A program made the position numbers and the translations under genes. From NCBI RefSeq assembly GCF_002294725.1, contig NZ_NSFT01000002.1, forward strand, positions 186,001-250,000: a stretch of DNA of 64,000 nucleotides. Reading direction: 5' to 3'. This DNA is from Mesorhizobium sp. WSM4313 (lineage in GTDB: Bacteria > Pseudomonadota > Alphaproteobacteria > Rhizobiales > Rhizobiaceae). Shown here in pieces: positions 1 to 7,011 of the stretch. The notes beneath the pieces were generated by a model. It had not been told where the DNA came from. It saw nothing but the letters and a program-made list of their open reading frames with translations, and made no database searches. The number at the start of each line of letters is the position of its first letter. Position 1 is the stretch's first letter.

Positions 1-48
1 AATTTCTCTTGTTGCTGTCTGCATGGCCGTCAATCCTGGTTGGCTGTG

Positions 49-78
49 ACGGGCGGCCGCATAGGCGCGGCTGCCCGT
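49..78. terminator. GC-rich stem-loop downstream of the sugar-binding protein gene
   Basis: Arms 49-60 and 67-78 pair over 12 positions with one mismatch around a 6-nt loop. It lies 15 bp past the stop codon of the leftward gene ending at 93. No T-tract follows on the minus strand, so it may protect the 3' end or attenuate transcription toward the next transporter gene rather than act as a strong intrinsic terminator. Confidence 0.4.
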
Positions 79-92
79 CGTTCCGTTCCGTC

Positions 93-1094
93 CTATTGAA
101 CGCCAGCTTTCTCGGCGGCGTCGAGGAACGGCTTTCCTTTTTCGGCGGCGTTTTCCTTGTTGATCAGCACCGAAGGCACGAAAGTGAACGGCGGCACCTT
201 TTGGCCGGCCAGATATTCGGCGGCGTTGTCGACCGAGGTCTTGCCGATCTCATAGGGCTGCTGAGCCGCGACCGCGCCGGCCGACGACTTCGGGTCCATC
301 ACCATCTTGATGACTTCCGGGCTGCCGTCGATTCCGTAGGTCTTGACCTCGTTGCGGCCGGCGGCTTCGACCGCCTGCGTGGCGCCGATCTGCGGCACGT
401 CCCAGCACGCCCAAACCGCGCCGATCGACCCCTTCTCGGGCGACTTGGTCAGCATGTCGGTGACATTGGAATAGGCGCTCTGCACCGTGTTCGGGATGAC
501 GTCGCGCAGTTCCGGCTCGATGATCTTCACATCCGGGAACGAGGTCAGCACGTATTTCAGCTGGTCGTAGCGGATCTTGCAGACTGGCACGCTGTAGAAG
601 CCGTTGAAGACCAGCACATTGCCCTTGCCGCCCATGTCGGCGACCATCTGCAGCGCGATCTCGGCGCCGATATTGTAGTTGTTCGACGTGGTGTTGTTGA
701 TGGCGTGCGGCGTCGCGGTGTCGACCGTGAACAGCGGAATGCCGGCGTCGCGGATCTTCTGCAGCCAGGGGTTCAGCACTTCGAGGTTGCCGAGCTGCTC
801 GATGATGGCGTCGGGCTTCTGGGCGATCAGCGTCTGCAGCTGCGCGATCTGCTGCTGGTCCTTGCGGCCGGCATCGAGCGCGATGACTTCACCGCCGAGT
901 TCCTTGACGCGGTCCTGGATGCCGCGGAACGCCATCAGGTCCCAATAGTGGTCCGTGCCGATGGCGGAGACACCGATGCGCTTGCCCTTGAGCGACAGCT
1001 CCTCGGCACTCGCGCCGGAGACGGCGGCAACGCTGCAAGCCGCCGCTAATCCAAAAGCGAGCGCCTTGACGAGGCCTTTCATGGATCTGGTCAT
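93..1094 (-). CDS. Sugar ABC transporter periplasmic substrate-binding protein (ribose/LacI-like fold)
   Basis: A 333-residue secreted binding protein of the Peripla_BP_4 (RbsB-like) group. The N-terminus is a signal peptide with a basic n-region, a hydrophobic stretch and an Ala-rich cleavage zone ending near ASA. The mature part begins with the typical GKRIGVSAIGTDHYWDLMA strand-helix and has the IAQLQTLIAQKPDAIIEQLG segment of the family. I chose the second of two nearby ATGs (1094), because GGGAGGA abuts the first ATG and is about 6 nt from the second. It follows a class II aldolase and an SDR in one minus-strand operon. The ATPase and permease genes are not in the window and are probably to the left. 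Ligand inferred only as a sugar or polyol. Confidence 0.85.
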   Translation of the reverse strand: MTRSMKGLVKALAFGLAAACSVAAVSGASAEELSLKGKRIGVSAIGTDHYWDLMAFRGIQDRVKELGGEVIALDAGRKDQQQIAQLQTLIAQKPDAIIEQLGNLEVLNPWLQKIRDAGIPLFTVDTATPHAINNTTSNNYNIGAEIALQMVADMGGKGNVLVFNGFYSVPVCKIRYDQLKYVLTSFPDVKIIEPELRDVIPNTVQSAYSNVTDMLTKSPEKGSIGAVWACWDVPQIGATQAVEAAGRNEVKTYGIDGSPEVIKMVMDPKSSAGAVAAQQPYEIGKTSVDNAAEYLAGQKVPPFTFVPSVLINKENAAEKGKPFLDAAEKAGVQ

Positions 1095-1164
1095 TTTCAT
1101 TCCTCCCTTGTTGATCGCTCCGGGCCTTCCCGGAGGATATGCGAAACTGTGAAATTGCTGCCCC

Positions 1165-1824
1165 TCAAGCAGCGGCGTCATTGTCGCGCAGGCCGTAGCT
1201 CGCCATGCGCTTGATGACGTTTTCGATCTCCTCGTCGGACAGGATCGGCGGCTCGCCGATCTGCAGGGCGCCGTGATACTGGCGCGCCAGCGTCTCGACC
1301 TCGACCGCCAGCCACATCGCCTGGGCGAGGCTCGATCCGACGGCGATCATGCCGTGCTGGGCAAGCAGGCAGGCCTTGCGGTCGCGCAGCGCCTCCACCG
1401 CATGCGCCGAAAGCTCCGCCGTGCCGAAGGTGGCGTAGGGCGCGCAGCGTATGTCGCTGCCGCCGGCAACCGCGACCATGTAATGGATCGCCGGTATCTT
1501 CCGGCCCATGATGGCGATGGTCGTGCAGTAGGTCGGATGCGCGTGGACGACGGCGTTGACCTCGGGCCTGGCCTTCATGATGTCGAGATGAAAGCGCCAT
1601 TCGCTGGACGGCGGCAGGCGTCCGTCGACCTCGCCGTCCCAGCCCATGAAGACGATGTCTTCCGGCTGCAGCGTGTCATAGGGCGTGCTGGTCGGCGAGA
1701 TCAGCATGCCCTCGCCATGGCGCCGGCTGATGTTGCCTGACGTGCCCTGGTTGATGCCCAGCGCGTTCATCTCGATGCAGGCATCGATGATGGCCCGGCG
1801 CGCCTCGAGGTCCGAAAGGGTCAT
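1165..1824 (-). CDS. Class II aldolase/adducin family protein (L-fuculose-phosphate aldolase-like)
   Basis: A 219-residue zinc aldolase with the FucA/AraD fold. From the ATG at 1824 the predicted metal and catalytic residues are Glu75, His94 and His96 (HAHPTY) and His157 (AQHGM), two positions off the E. coli FucA numbering (E73, H92, H94, H155), which supports this start over a TTG 27 nt upstream. The NQGTSGNIS phosphate-binding motif is present. The family cleaves ketose 1-phosphates to a triose plus glycolaldehyde phosphate or DHAP; some members are decarboxylases. It sits between an SDR and a sugar-binding protein, so a role in catabolism of an imported sugar is likely. The substrate is not determined by the sequence. 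Confidence 0.85.
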   Translation of the reverse strand: MTLSDLEARRAIIDACIEMNALGINQGTSGNISRRHGEGMLISPTSTPYDTLQPEDIVFMGWDGEVDGRLPPSSEWRFHLDIMKARPEVNAVVHAHPTYCTTIAIMGRKIPAIHYMVAVAGGSDIRCAPYATFGTAELSAHAVEALRDRKACLLAQHGMIAVGSSLAQAMWLAVEVETLARQYHGALQIGEPPILSDEEIENVIKRMASYGLRDNDAAA

Positions 1825-1851
1825 GCGGTATTCCAATCCTTGCGAGGCCAA

Positions 1852-2628
1852 TTACCAGGCCGTGTAGCCGCCATCGATCGACAGGATCGCGCCCGTCACG
1901 TAGCTCGACGCGGGCGACGCCAGGAACAGGATCGCCGAGGCGATCTCTTGCGGCGTGCCCAAGCGTCCCATCGGCGTCATGTCGATCCAGGTGTTGAAGA
2001 GTTCGGGACGCTCGCGCATCTTCAGCGTCATCTCGGTGCCGACATAGCCCGGCGCCAGCGCGTTGACGCGCACGCCAGATTTCGCCCATTCGACCGCGAG
2101 CGCCTTGGTCATCATGTGCACGGCGCCCTTGCTCACCATGTAGGACGGCGCGGTCTGCGGACGGTTGATGATCAGGCCCGACATCGAGCCCAGATTGACG
2201 ACCGAGCCCTTCTTGCGGGCGACCATCGAGCGGCCGAAGGCGCGCGAGGCCCAGTAGACGCCGTTGACGTTGACATCCATCACCAGGCGCCATTCCTCGT
2301 CCGGCGTGTCGAGCGCGGTGTTGAGGCGCGCGATGCCGGCGCTGTTGACCAGGACATCGACCTTGCCGAAGTCCGCGACGATCTGAGCGGCCATCGCCTC
2401 CACGGCTTGCGGATCCGTGACGTCGAGCACGCGGCCATCGACGCTCGCGACGCGAGCCGCCTTGAGCGCCTCGGCAGCAGCTTTCAGCCCGTCCGCATTC
2501 ATGTCGAGAAGCACGATACGCGCGCCGCTAGTCCCCAGCGCCCTGGCGGCCTCGAGACCGATCCCGCTGGCACCGCCGGTGACGACGGCGACCTCGCCCG
2601 TCAGGTCGAATTGCGACCGGTAATCCAT
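1852..2628 (-). CDS. SDR family NAD(P)-dependent oxidoreductase
   Basis: A 258-residue classical short-chain dehydrogenase with all signature elements: the TGGASGIG nucleotide-binding loop (about residues 17-24), Asp at the end of beta2 (LLDMN, favouring NAD over NADP), NSAG, the catalytic Ser in LGSMSG, YMVSK with the catalytic Tyr and Lys, and the terminal SIDGGYTAW. It starts the operon with the aldolase and binding protein; its ATG is preceded by GGAGGACGTGC. The 200-bp upstream gap carries the GntR-type palindrome at 2785-2800. Likely oxidises a sugar alcohol or sugar before the aldolase step; substrate unknown. Confidence 0.9.
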   Translation of the reverse strand: MDYRSQFDLTGEVAVVTGGASGIGLEAARALGTSGARIVLLDMNADGLKAAAEALKAARVASVDGRVLDVTDPQAVEAMAAQIVADFGKVDVLVNSAGIARLNTALDTPDEEWRLVMDVNVNGVYWASRAFGRSMVARKKGSVVNLGSMSGLIINRPQTAPSYMVSKGAVHMMTKALAVEWAKSGVRVNALAPGYVGTEMTLKMRERPELFNTWIDMTPMGRLGTPQEIASAILFLASPASSYVTGAILSIDGGYTAW

Positions 2629-2784
2629 GCACGTCCTCCATCAGGACAGGCTTGAGCGCGGGCAAAGCACTGCCCTCGCCGCCGACGCAGCGCCGCAAGC
2701 CGACCGGTCCTGATAATGCCTCCGGGGTCAGGCTCCTCCCGACCCCATGACAGGGACGTTACAGAACCTTCCCGGGTCCGTCAA

Positions 2785-2800
2785 TCTGGTTATAACCAGA
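2785..2800. promoter_or_regulatory. Perfect 16-bp palindrome, probable GntR/UTRA operator (site 1)
   Basis: TCTGGTTATAACCAGA is identical to its reverse complement. It lies in the 200-bp gap between the end of the GntR gene and the start of the SDR operon, 157 bp upstream of the SDR start codon. A 13/16 copy lies at 9022-9037 in the other promoter region of this locus. Palindromes with a central T-A-rich GT..AC core are usual for GntR-family operators. Function inferred from placement and repetition. Confidence 0.7.
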
Positions 2801-2828
2801 AAACGAAATCTTTTTGGATGAGTGCGAT

Positions 2829-3683
2829 TCAGGTGCGATCGACGCCGTTCACGGTCGCCGACGGTTGCTCGACCGCCATGTGGATGCGGGCGACGGAGGA
2901 GTTGTAGAAGGCCTCGTAATATTCAAGCGCGGCGCCATCGGCGTCATAGGCGATCGACTCGATCTCGATCAGCGGCGTGTTGGCGGCGACGCCCATCTCA
3001 TCGGCCTCTTCCTTGGTGGGAAGGGCCGCGCGCAGCCAGCGGTCGGCGCGCTTCACCGTCAGGCCGAAGACGGCGCGGATAGTGCCGAAGATGGACTGGT
3101 TTTCCGACAGGATGTTCTCCAGACCCGGCACCCGGTGCCCCGGCAGGCTGATGCGCGTCATGGTGATAGGCGTGCCGTCGGTCATATAGACGCGGCTGAT
3201 GCGGACCACGCTGCCATTGGCGGGAATGCCGAAGACCTTCGACTCCTTGTCGCTCGGCGGGCAGCGGTAGATCTCCAGCGTGCGGGTCGAGACCTTGTGG
3301 CCCTTGGCGGTCAAATCGTCGAAGACACCGAGATTGGCGGTCATGAAGTCGACATGCTCGCGGGGTGCCGCGACGAACATGCCCTTGCGCGGCATCTTGA
3401 TGATGCGGCCTTCGTTGGACAGCGAGCCGATCGCGGCGCGCACCACAGGGCGCGAGACGCCGAAGAAATCGCAAAGCGCCTGTTCCGAGGGAATGCGTGA
3501 ATTGGCGGCAAGCAGGCCGGTGTTGATCGCTTCCTCGACCTGGTTGCGCAACTGCACCCAGAGCGGTGCGGCCTCGTCGCGGTTGAGCTGCACTTTCGAG
3601 CCGATCGAGCGGAAGGCCTCGGCCGCCTCGGCGTCTTCCTGATCGTAACGAGGACGCCCGCGCGTTCTGGTAGCTTGTTCCAT
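2829..3683 (-). CDS. GntR family transcriptional regulator with UTRA domain
   Basis: A 284-residue repressor of the HutC/UTRA class. After a charged, probably disordered N-terminus of about 35 residues, a winged helix (APLWVQLRNQVEEAI ... SRIPSEQALCDFFGVSRPVVRAAI) is followed by the wing KMPRKGMFVA and a C-terminal UTRA ligand domain ending with LEYYEAFYNSSVARI. The ATG at 3683 has AGGA 4 nt upstream and is preferred to an upstream TTG at 3698. It is the last gene of the operon that starts with acetoacetyl-CoA synthetase and stands just before the SDR operon. Both promoter regions contain copies of one palindrome, so it probably controls both operons. The ligand may be a catabolic intermediate of the pathway. 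Confidence 0.88.
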   Translation of the reverse strand: MEQATRTRGRPRYDQEDAEAAEAFRSIGSKVQLNRDEAAPLWVQLRNQVEEAINTGLLAANSRIPSEQALCDFFGVSRPVVRAAIGSLSNEGRIIKMPRKGMFVAAPREHVDFMTANLGVFDDLTAKGHKVSTRTLEIYRCPPSDKESKVFGIPANGSVVRISRVYMTDGTPITMTRISLPGHRVPGLENILSENQSIFGTIRAVFGLTVKRADRWLRAALPTKEEADEMGVAANTPLIEIESIAYDADGAALEYYEAFYNSSVARIHMAVEQPSATVNGVDRT

Positions 3684-3735
3684 CCGATCCTGCCGCAATT
3701 CATTTGCCGCGACTCAGATAAGCGGCAGCGCCTCG

Positions 3736-4974
3736 CTAGCGGAGGCCGCCGGCCATTTTCACGCTCTCCGGCAAGTTTCGCAACCATAGCATGGCGGCCG
3801 CCCCCAGAAGCGGTCCGGGAACCAGGAGCAGGAAGGCCCAGCGCCAGCCCCCGATGAATTCGGCGAAGCGCGGCGTCAGCCAGATGGCGAGCACCGTCAG
3901 CGCGAAGCCCGCGCCCATTTGCACCGACAGAGCGGTTCCGACGAAGCGGCGGTCGGCGAGCTCGGTGACGGCGGTGGAGAACTGCGCCGAATCGCCGATG
4001 ACCGAGACGCCCCAGACGAGGGCCACCAGCATGAACAGCCAGAGCGGGCCGGTGAACAGAAAGCCCATCAGCAGCGCGCAGCTTCCCGAGACGATCATCA
4101 TGCCGGCGGTGGTGGCGGTGCGGCCGACGCGGTCCGACAGATAGCCTCCGAGCAAACACCCCAGAATGCCGGACGCGACGACGAGGAAGGTCGAGAGCGA
4201 GGCAGCGGCCGCCGTTCCGATCGCCTGTGCTTCGAAGGCGGCGCGCGTGTAGGCGAGCAGCCACGCCCACATGGCGTACAGCTCCCACATATGGCCGAGA
4301 TAGCCGAGATTGACTAACAGCAGCGGCTTTTCGCGAAAGACCTGGCCGATGCGCGAGGGCTCGAAGATAGCCTTGCCGAAGGGATGGGGTCCTTCCTTCG
4401 CGAACAGCAGGAAGAGCAGCGCGCCCGCCGCAGTGGCCAAGCTTGCCCCGGCAACCACCGGACGCCAGTCGAGCGCGGTCGAGACAGCGCGGAAAAGATG
4501 CGGCAGCGCCGAGCCGACAGTCAGCGCGCCGATGACGGCGCCGAGCGCCAGTCCCCTGTCGCGCGCGAACCAGGTGGCGACCAGCTTCAGCGCCGGCGGA
4601 TAGACGCCTGCGAGCGCAACACCGGTGGCGACGCGCGCGGCGATCATGCCGCCAGGCCCGGGATGGAAGAGCAGCGTCGCGTTGGCCAAAGCGGCGACGA
4701 GCGCCGCCGCCGCCATCAGGTGACTCAGCCGTACGAGGTCGGGAAGATTGACCAGACTCGCCGCCAGCGCGCCTAGAACGAAGCCAACCTGGACGCCATT
4801 GGTCAGCCAGGCCTCGGCGCCCGCGCCCAACGCCAGCTCCTGCCTCAGTTCAGGAAGGATCGCGGTCGCCGAGAACCAGGTGGTCAGCGACAGGACGACT
4901 GCGAGGCAAAGCAGCGACAGCACGCGCCAGCGCTCGCTGTCGGCCGCCGTGCCAAGCCCGCCGGCCGTGCTCAT
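3736..4974 (-). CDS. MFS transporter
   Basis: A 412-residue major facilitator protein with about twelve hydrophobic segments, starting with WRVLSLLCLAVVLSLTTWF. The central loop motif GGYLSDRVGRT is the DRxGRR-type signature between helices. The ATG at 4974 overlaps the stop of the MaoC gene in an ATGA, so the two are probably translationally coupled. Its place in an operon for CoA-thioester metabolism suggests it imports the carboxylate substrate of the pathway, for example acetoacetate or a related branched acid. That is inference; no substrate signature was recognised. Confidence 0.85.
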   Translation of the reverse strand: MSTAGGLGTAADSERWRVLSLLCLAVVLSLTTWFSATAILPELRQELALGAGAEAWLTNGVQVGFVLGALAASLVNLPDLVRLSHLMAAAALVAALANATLLFHPGPGGMIAARVATGVALAGVYPPALKLVATWFARDRGLALGAVIGALTVGSALPHLFRAVSTALDWRPVVAGASLATAAGALLFLLFAKEGPHPFGKAIFEPSRIGQVFREKPLLLVNLGYLGHMWELYAMWAWLLAYTRAAFEAQAIGTAAAASLSTFLVVASGILGCLLGGYLSDRVGRTATTAGMMIVSGSCALLMGFLFTGPLWLFMLVALVWGVSVIGDSAQFSTAVTELADRRFVGTALSVQMGAGFALTVLAIWLTPRFAEFIGGWRWAFLLLVPGPLLGAAAMLWLRNLPESVKMAGGLR

Positions 4975-5423
4975 GCGCCTTGCAGCGGTACGGTGAAGAC
5001 CGTGGCTGTGCCGGTGAGGCAAAGCTCGCCCTGGCCGTTGCGCACGCTGGTCTCGATCTTGCAGATAGGCTTATCGGACCGCACTTCCTTGACCTCCACG
5101 CGTCCGGTGATCTCCTCGTCAACGCCGACCGCCTTGACGAACTTCCAGGCCACTTCGAGGAACACGGTTCCGGGGCCAGGCAGATCCTCCGCGACCAGCG
5201 CGTTTAGGATGCCGGAGGTGACGCCGCCCTGGACAATCAGCTTGCCGAACACCGACTTCTCGGCCAGCGTTCGGTCGTAATGCAGCGGGTTACGATCGCC
5301 GGTGATGTCGGTGAAGGCCTCGATGTCGCTCATCCTTGTGCGGCGCGTGTGCTCGGCGAAGGCCCCGACCTGCGGGCGACCCTTCACGACACCCACCCAA
5401 CCGTCTTTCGTCTCGGTGCTCAT
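4971..5423 (-). CDS. MaoC-like (R)-specific enoyl-CoA hydratase
   Basis: A 150-residue single hot-dog protein. The hydratase-2 motif FTDITGDRNPLHYD carries the catalytic Asp and His, and the following FGKLIVQGGVTSGIL is the usual active-site helix. Length matches PhaJ-type hydratases. The family adds water to trans-2-enoyl-CoA or removes it. Overlapping start and stop codons link it to the DUF35 gene upstream and the MFS gene downstream. In steroid-degrading actinobacteria a MaoC hydratase, a DUF35 protein and an Ltp2-type aldolase act in sequence, and the same three families are adjacent here. Confidence 0.85.
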   Translation of the reverse strand: MSTETKDGWVGVVKGRPQVGAFAEHTRRTRMSDIEAFTDITGDRNPLHYDRTLAEKSVFGKLIVQGGVTSGILNALVAEDLPGPGTVFLEVAWKFVKAVGVDEEITGRVEVKEVRSDKPICKIETSVRNGQGELCLTGTATVFTVPLQGA

Positions 5424-5860
5424 TGCGGCTTCTCCTCTGCTCCGGGTTCGACTGGTTTGAAGGCCGGCAGGACGCGACCGCCGATGGCTGTCGGCGCAAG
5501 CCGAAGCATGTCCCCGATCTGTAGCGGCCGTGTGCCGGCCAGGATGAAACTCAGCATCGTCGGGCCTTCGACCAATTCGACAAGGCCGACCACATAAGGT
5601 GCCACAGGCAGCCAGCCGGCATGGCCGGGCTTGTGCACCTCCGAAAAAGACTTGAGCCGCCCTCTGCCCGATGCGTCTTTCCAGACCAGGCGCTTGCTCC
5701 AGCAATGCGGGCAGATCGGGCGCGGATAGAAGATAGCCTTGCCGCGGTCCTCGCAGTGCTGGATGGTCAGCCGGCCTTCGGCGGCGGCATCCCAGAACGG
5801 CTTGGTCAGCGCGGTGATCGTCGGGCCAGGGGTTTTCAGCGTATTGAGATCGACGGACAT
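5420..5860 (-). CDS. Zn-ribbon/OB-fold DUF35 protein, partner of the adjacent thiolase-like protein
   Basis: A 146-residue protein of the DUF35 family (rubredoxin-like zinc ribbon plus OB fold). The zinc ribbon is visible as FYPRPICPHCWSKRLVW with a CxxC pair; the OB-fold part ends with AFKPVE. DUF35 proteins bind acyl-CoA and normally form complexes with thiolase-fold enzymes. The start overlaps the stop of the upstream thiolase-like gene (TGATG) and the stop overlaps the MaoC start (ATGA), consistent with equimolar production of one complex. The first ribbon knuckle seems to lack a canonical CxxC, so one metal ligand pair may be lost. Confidence 0.82.
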   Translation of the reverse strand: MSVDLNTLKTPGPTITALTKPFWDAAAEGRLTIQHCEDRGKAIFYPRPICPHCWSKRLVWKDASGRGRLKSFSEVHKPGHAGWLPVAPYVVGLVELVEGPTMLSFILAGTRPLQIGDMLRLAPTAIGGRVLPAFKPVEPGAEEKPQ

Positions 5861-7011
5861 CAGGCGGCTCCCAGCACGAGCGCTGTCGCTTCGCTCATCG
5901 TCGCGCCATTGCCGGTGACCAGCGCGAGCCCGGCCTTGCCGATCTGGCGTTCGCCCGCCTCGCCGCGCAGCTGGCGTACCGCCTCGACGACATGAGTCAT
6001 ACCGCCGGCAAGGTCCGGCTGGCCGAAGCCGAGCTGGCCGCCATGCGTGTTGAGCGGCTTGTCGCCCTTGTGGGAAAGGTCGTGGTCGTTGAGCCACGCG
6101 CCGAACTGGCCCGGCGCGCAGAGGCCGGCATCCTCGATCGTGGTGGCGACCATGATCGTATAGCAATCATAGAGCGACAGAAGGTCCATCTCATCGGCCC
6201 GCGTGCCGGACTGTTGGAAGGCCCGCGCCATGGCGCTCTTCAACGGACCGGAGGTAAGACTCGGCGCCTGGCTGACCGCGCGGTGCGTGACTTTCTCGCC
6301 GGCGCCGAGCAGATGCACGGGCGGCTTTCGCAACGACCGCGCGCGTTCGACCGAGGTGACGACGACCGCTTCGCCGCCGGCGACCGGCATGACGATTTCG
6401 AGGAGGTGCAGCGGCGAAGCGATTATCGGCGAGGCCAGCACCGCCTCCACATCGGCCGGCTTGCCGAAGAAGATGGCGTCGGGATTGAGCTGCGCATTGG
6501 CGCGCGCGGCCGCGGCGATCAGGGCGAAGTCCCGCGCGGTCGAGCCGTATGCGGCCATATGCGCCTGCATCAGCAGCGCATAGGAGATGTTGGCGCCCGA
6601 GGCGCCGAAAGGCACGTCGAACTCGCGGATCGGATTGCGGTTGGGAGAACGAGGCGGCGTCTCCTCGCGGTTGTTGGCGAGCACGCACAGCACCGTCTCG
6701 CACATGCCTGCCTCGATCGCGGCGGCCGCGCGCCAGACCATGCCGGCGCCGGATGCGCCGCCGAGGTCCACGACATTGGCCATGGTCGGCGCGAGACCCA
6801 GATATTCGGCAATCGTCGCCGGCACATGCTGCGGCGTCTCGCCGACCTGGGGACCGACCAGCAGCCCGTCAATTGCCGCCGGATCGAGCCCGGCGTCGAG
6901 CACCGCCAGGCGCGAGACCTCGGCGATCACCTCCAGCGTCCTCACGCCGCTGGTCAGGCGCTGCGGCTTCAACTCGCCGATGCCGACGATCGCTCCCTTC
7001 GGCCGGCTCAT
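5860..7011 (-). CDS. Thiolase-fold protein of the SCP-x/Ltp2 type, probable acyl-CoA retro-aldolase
   Basis: A 383-residue thiolase-superfamily protein. At the position of the thiolase nucleophilic Cys (VNKVCGAG in the gene at 9089) it has VDLGGASG, so the Cys is replaced by Gly. A C-terminal THGGQLGFGQPD segment and a Tyr-containing LYDCYT motif resemble Ltp2-type aldolases, which cleave beta-hydroxyacyl-CoAs by a Tyr-dependent retro-aldol reaction and need a DUF35 partner. Such a partner is encoded immediately downstream with overlapping codons. ATG 7011 overlaps the stop of the acetoacetyl-CoA synthetase gene (ATGA). Databases would often call it acetyl-CoA acetyltransferase; the missing Cys argues against thiolysis. 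Confidence 0.78.
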   Translation of the reverse strand: MSRPKGAIVGIGELKPQRLTSGVRTLEVIAEVSRLAVLDAGLDPAAIDGLLVGPQVGETPQHVPATIAEYLGLAPTMANVVDLGGASGAGMVWRAAAAIEAGMCETVLCVLANNREETPPRSPNRNPIREFDVPFGASGANISYALLMQAHMAAYGSTARDFALIAAAARANAQLNPDAIFFGKPADVEAVLASPIIASPLHLLEIVMPVAGGEAVVVTSVERARSLRKPPVHLLGAGEKVTHRAVSQAPSLTSGPLKSAMARAFQQSGTRADEMDLLSLYDCYTIMVATTIEDAGLCAPGQFGAWLNDHDLSHKGDKPLNTHGGQLGFGQPDLAGGMTHVVEAVRQLRGEAGERQIGKAGLALVTGNGATMSEATALVLGAA